The translations under genes and the position numbers were made by a program. Below the pieces are notes generated by a model. That model was not told the origin of the DNA and did no database searches. It worked only from the letters and a program-made list of their open reading frames with translations. A stretch of 64,000 nt of DNA from Aestuariibacter sp. GS-14 (GTDB lineage Bacteria; Pseudomonadota; Gammaproteobacteria; Enterobacterales; Alteromonadaceae). The stretch covers positions 124,001 through 188,000 of the forward strand of contig NZ_VHIP01000008.1 in the NCBI RefSeq assembly GCF_006494365.1. The letters run 5' to 3'. How positions within the stretch are numbered: the stretch's first letter is position 1; each line of letters starts with the position of its first letter. Below, one piece after another: positions 61,576 to 64,000 of this stretch.

Positions 61576-61828
61576 GATGTCACCTCAATTTTTTATCTGT
61601 CTGTTGCCCCGGCTTAAAATTCACATGCCGTTTTGCCGCGCTTATGGTTTAATACCGCAGCAAAATGTCTTACTGCGTAGGTGCTTTTATGTCGATTTTA
61701 CAACATTCAGGCAATCGCACCTGCCGGAGCCAAGGGTTAGTTATACTGGCAAAACATGTAAAAATGGTAAGTTTACTCAAAATTATAGCTGCTTTCACTA
61801 AAATTCCGACTTTTAGCATAGGCCATAA

Positions 61829-62929
61829 ATGCTGATATTCCGCTATTTACTTAAGGAAACGCTGAAGTCTCAGGTTGCCATTTTTCTTATACTAATGGCA
61901 ATTTTTATTACCCTGCGATTTGTTAAAGTGCTGGGGGATGCGTCTGAGGGCGATATCCCTGCAGGTCTGGTGATAGGATTCCTTTCCCTGTATGCGCCGA
62001 TTCTGGCATCGCTGGTTATCCCCATTAGTGCGTTCCTGGGCATTATGATGGCCTATGGGCGTTTATATGTAGACAGCGAAATGACCGTAATGCGCGCTTG
62101 TGGGATAAGCGAATGGTACGTCACCCGGGTAATGTTGTTCCTATCTGTACTGATCATGATTTTTACTGGTTTTGTTACCCTTTATCTTGCTCCTACCGCC
62201 GCACAAAGCGAATTTAATCTTCGTGAACAGGCTAAGGCAGAAGCGGGATTCAGCGCCATCATCCCTGGTAGATTCCAGGAAACGGGCAATCAGGAAGCCG
62301 TTATTTTTGTGCATGATGTTGGAAGTGATGGCTCACTTCAGAAAGTATTTCTGGCTCAGCAACAAGCCAACAATGAAGCGCAGGTGCGGGTTGTTTACGC
62401 ACAGCAGGGCACCATTAACAAAGAGCCTGACGGTACCCGCCAACTTATTTTGAATCAGGGAAATCAGTACGAAGGCGAGCACCGCCGACGTGATTTCCGG
62501 GTTGTCAATTTTGACGAGTATCAGGTGCAAATTGACGATCCCGAGCAGCAGGTTACCCGCCGAAAAGTATCGGTAATGTCTACCTCTGAATTACTGCAGG
62601 ACCCATCCATTGAAGCCATTGTTGAGCTACAGTGGCGGATTGCGATTCCGCTGTCGATTCCGTTTTTGGTACTGATTGCCGTGCCGCTTAGTGCAGTTGA
62701 TCCGCGTCAGGGTAGATTTGGCAAAATGTTCCCGGCTATTTTGTTGTACCTCGGCTATTTTATGTTGCTACTGGCCAGTCGCAGAGTACTGGAAGATGGC
62801 AAAATACCTATTCAGTTGGGACTCTGGTGGGTACACGGCATCATGTTCATGATTGGCGTTACCCTGCTCTCCCGCGACCGCAAATTCGGCACCACACTGC
62901 GCGCCTGGTTGTTGAGGAAGAAGTCATGA
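61829..62929 (+). CDS. lptF: LPS export permease LptF
   Basis: A protein of 366 residues with the LptF/YjgP layout: three helices at each end around a periplasmic beta-jellyroll (about 125-255). MLIFRYLLKETLKSQ and LEDGKIPIQLGLWWVHG are typical. With LptG and LptB it extracts LPS from the inner membrane. The stop overlaps an ATG (TCATGAAATG), where lptG would normally begin, but that frame closes after 20 codons and no lptG follows; an island starts instead. Confidence 0.95.
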   Translation: MLIFRYLLKETLKSQVAIFLILMAIFITLRFVKVLGDASEGDIPAGLVIGFLSLYAPILASLVIPISAFLGIMMAYGRLYVDSEMTVMRACGISEWYVTRVMLFLSVLIMIFTGFVTLYLAPTAAQSEFNLREQAKAEAGFSAIIPGRFQETGNQEAVIFVHDVGSDGSLQKVFLAQQQANNEAQVRVVYAQQGTINKEPDGTRQLILNQGNQYEGEHRRRDFRVVNFDEYQVQIDDPEQQVTRRKVSVMSTSELLQDPSIEAIVELQWRIAIPLSIPFLVLIAVPLSAVDPRQGRFGKMFPAILLYLGYFMLLLASRRVLEDGKIPIQLGLWWVHGIMFMIGVTLLSRDRKFGTTLRAWLLRKKS

Positions 62930-63206
62930 AATGTCCCCGTCAATATGCAACAAGCATATTGACTAATAGCCCTCCCCGTCTATACTGAATATATGTACAG
63001 TAATGTTATGTTTGTTATTGTTGTTGTTGTTGGGTTGTGTGTTTGTGGAGAATTAGTGTGTGTCTGTTTTGGTAGAAGTTGTGGGTAACTGCCTAAGCAG
63101 TTATCCATCAGCTTATACGAAACAGTCCACACGGTGAGCGAAGCGAAAATTCCCACAATCCACAACACTTGTTTTGTTTTTTTGGTTCTTTTTCTTTGGG
63201 TTAATC
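62930..63206. other. junction between lptF and an island, with inverted repeats
   Basis: 277 bases with two inverted repeats: GTCAATATGC/GCATATTGAC (62939-62963, 10-bp stem, 5-base loop) and TAACTGC/GCAGTTA (63086-63103). A GTT/TTG-rich low-complexity run lies at about 63010-63050. The composition differs from lptF. The first repeat may end lptF transcription; either could be part of the attachment site. Confidence 0.5.
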
Positions 63207-64000
63207 ATGGTTCTCGTCACTAGCACAGAAGATTTCAAAATACGGGGAATAAGCTACCCTGATTTTCCCATTTTAGTCGACAAGGATGGCGAGATAGTCA
63301 TGTATGCGGTGGAGTTTCTGGTCTATCACTGCTTGAAACGCGGCAGCGTGCAAAGCGTGCATAGCTGGAAGACATACGGACAGGACTTATATGATTTCTT
63401 TGGGTTCTGTGAAGGGAATAATATTGACTGGCGAGAGGTTCGCTGTCCCCAAGATGAAACCATACTGGCTGTTTATCGTGACGCATCAATGAAGTATTTT
63501 GGAGTGGCGGCCAGCACCATTAACCGACGTTTACGCTTTCTCATTAAGTTTTATCATTACGCTTATAACCATGGATGGGTGGATACGCTTCCTTATGAGC
63601 TTGAAGCGATCTTGGTGAGAAAGCCCAAAGGGTTCTTAGCCCATACCGACACATCGGGTGGTGTTAAAGCGCGCCCTGATATCATGCTTAAGCAAACGAG
63701 AACAAAACTTAAAGTCCTCAATGGTGAACAGGCGACACAATTACTAAGCGCTATTAAGAATAAGACGCTCAGGCTCATGGTGAGGCTAGGGTTGCTTACC
63801 GGACTGCGTAAAGCCGAAATCCTTAGCTTCCCATTGTCTTATGTGATTAATCCACAAAACCTGACTAATCGAAGCCACATCAAAGTATCGCTTAACCCTC
63901 AAGAGATGCAAATAAAGGGCAGCAACCCGCGCAATATTATGGTGCCTGTGAGCCTCATGTTCGATTTGTGGGATTACGCCCTTCACGAACGCCATCAATT
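63207..64000 (+). CDS. tyrosine recombinase (integrase), 5' part
   Basis: A frame open from the ATG at 63207 to the window end (264 codons, no stop). Residues about 30-130 look like an N-terminal SAM-like core-binding domain (SVQSVHSWKTYGQDLYDFF, TINRRLRFLIKFYHYA). Residues from about 180 start the catalytic domain with the first active-site Arg in LGLLTGLRKAEIL. The remaining His, Arg and Tyr residues lie beyond the window. It probably mobilises or fixes an island inserted after lptF. The ribosome binding site is weak. Confidence 0.85.
   Translation, partial: MVLVTSTEDFKIRGISYPDFPILVDKDGEIVMYAVEFLVYHCLKRGSVQSVHSWKTYGQDLYDFFGFCEGNNIDWREVRCPQDETILAVYRDASMKYFGVAASTINRRLRFLIKFYHYAYNHGWVDTLPYELEAILVRKPKGFLAHTDTSGGVKARPDIMLKQTRTKLKVLNGEQATQLLSAIKNKTLRLMVRLGLLTGLRKAEILSFPLSYVINPQNLTNRSHIKVSLNPQEMQIKGSNPRNIMVPVSLMFDLWDYALHERHQ

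Noticed and set aside
1..64000. CRISPR arrays, tRNA or rRNA genes
   Set aside because: No regularly spaced repeats, cloverleaf sequences or rRNA stretches were noticed on reading; a dedicated tRNA/CRISPR scan could not be run.

Overview
The window looks like the chromosome of a marine gammaproteobacterium of the order Alteromonadales (an Alteromonas-like genus is my best guess). The basis is gene order and protein type: typA divergent from glnA-glnL-glnG, pepA-holC-valS divergent from lptF, rraB, erpA, a prepilin of the MSHA type, hemJ, a YjgN plus M48 pair and many cupredoxin, globin and c-di-GMP genes. Base composition is moderate and even, except for a clearly AT-rich stretch at about 44.0-46.6 kb and the last kilobase. 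No rRNA, tRNA or CRISPR array was seen.

Layout. 0-2.2 kb: a partial unknown gene, a glutathione S-transferase, erpA with a convincing IscR-type promoter region, and an orphan type IV prepilin. 2.3-2.6 kb: a 296-bp inverted-repeat (MITE-like) element. 2.7-16.6 kb: an exported GH13 amylase, a glutaredoxin-MauE fusion with copC-copD, two PH-domain membrane proteins, a DUF6776-like protein with a membrane partner, a ClC channel, hemJ, a UPF0149 protein, an Nramp-like transporter with altered metal motifs, a PatB/MalY lyase and a single-domain response regulator. 16.7-17.0 kb: a second MITE-like element that shares an internal core with the first. 17.2-24.1 kb: typA and the nitrogen-control block glnA, DUF4124 gene, glnL, glnG, with sigma54 and NtrC sites visible. 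24.1-36.2 kb: an HPt-HD-GYP protein, plsC, rraB, yjgN-M48, a D-amino-acid-oxidase-like lipoprotein that appears circularly permuted, a subclass B1 metallo-beta-lactamase, a GlyGly-CTERM-like protein, a secreted PHB depolymerase and a NarX/LuxR-type two-component pair.

36.8-44.0 kb: azurin, a small gene plus a soluble PAS-PAS chemotaxis transducer, and a tightly overlapping four-gene operon (cupredoxin, GGDEF-EAL protein, DUF3034 protein, lipoprotein truncated haemoglobin). 44.5-46.0 kb: an AT-rich unknown lipoprotein gene, probably acquired. 46.5-49.6 kb: gbsR-cydA-cydB behind a perfect FNR box. 49.7-56.5 kb: a DUF1707/LiaF-like protein, a TonB-dependent receptor, a PP2C-Ser/Thr kinase fusion and a nitrate transporter with a sigma54 promoter and a terminator-containing leader. 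56.8-62.9 kb: valS, holC, pepA and lptF. 63.2-64.0 kb: the start of a tyrosine recombinase gene, marking the edge of an island inserted directly after lptF, where lptG would be expected.

Common themes are nitrogen control (NtrBC acting on glnA, glnL and probably the nitrate transporter), low-oxygen and copper redox proteins (azurin, CopCD, cytochrome bd, HemJ, globin, cupredoxin) and cyclic-di-GMP turnover. The strongest candidates for something new are the permuted D-amino-acid oxidase, the cupredoxin/c-di-GMP/DUF3034/globin operon, and the two short repeat families that share a core. All family assignments were made by reading motifs; no search was run.
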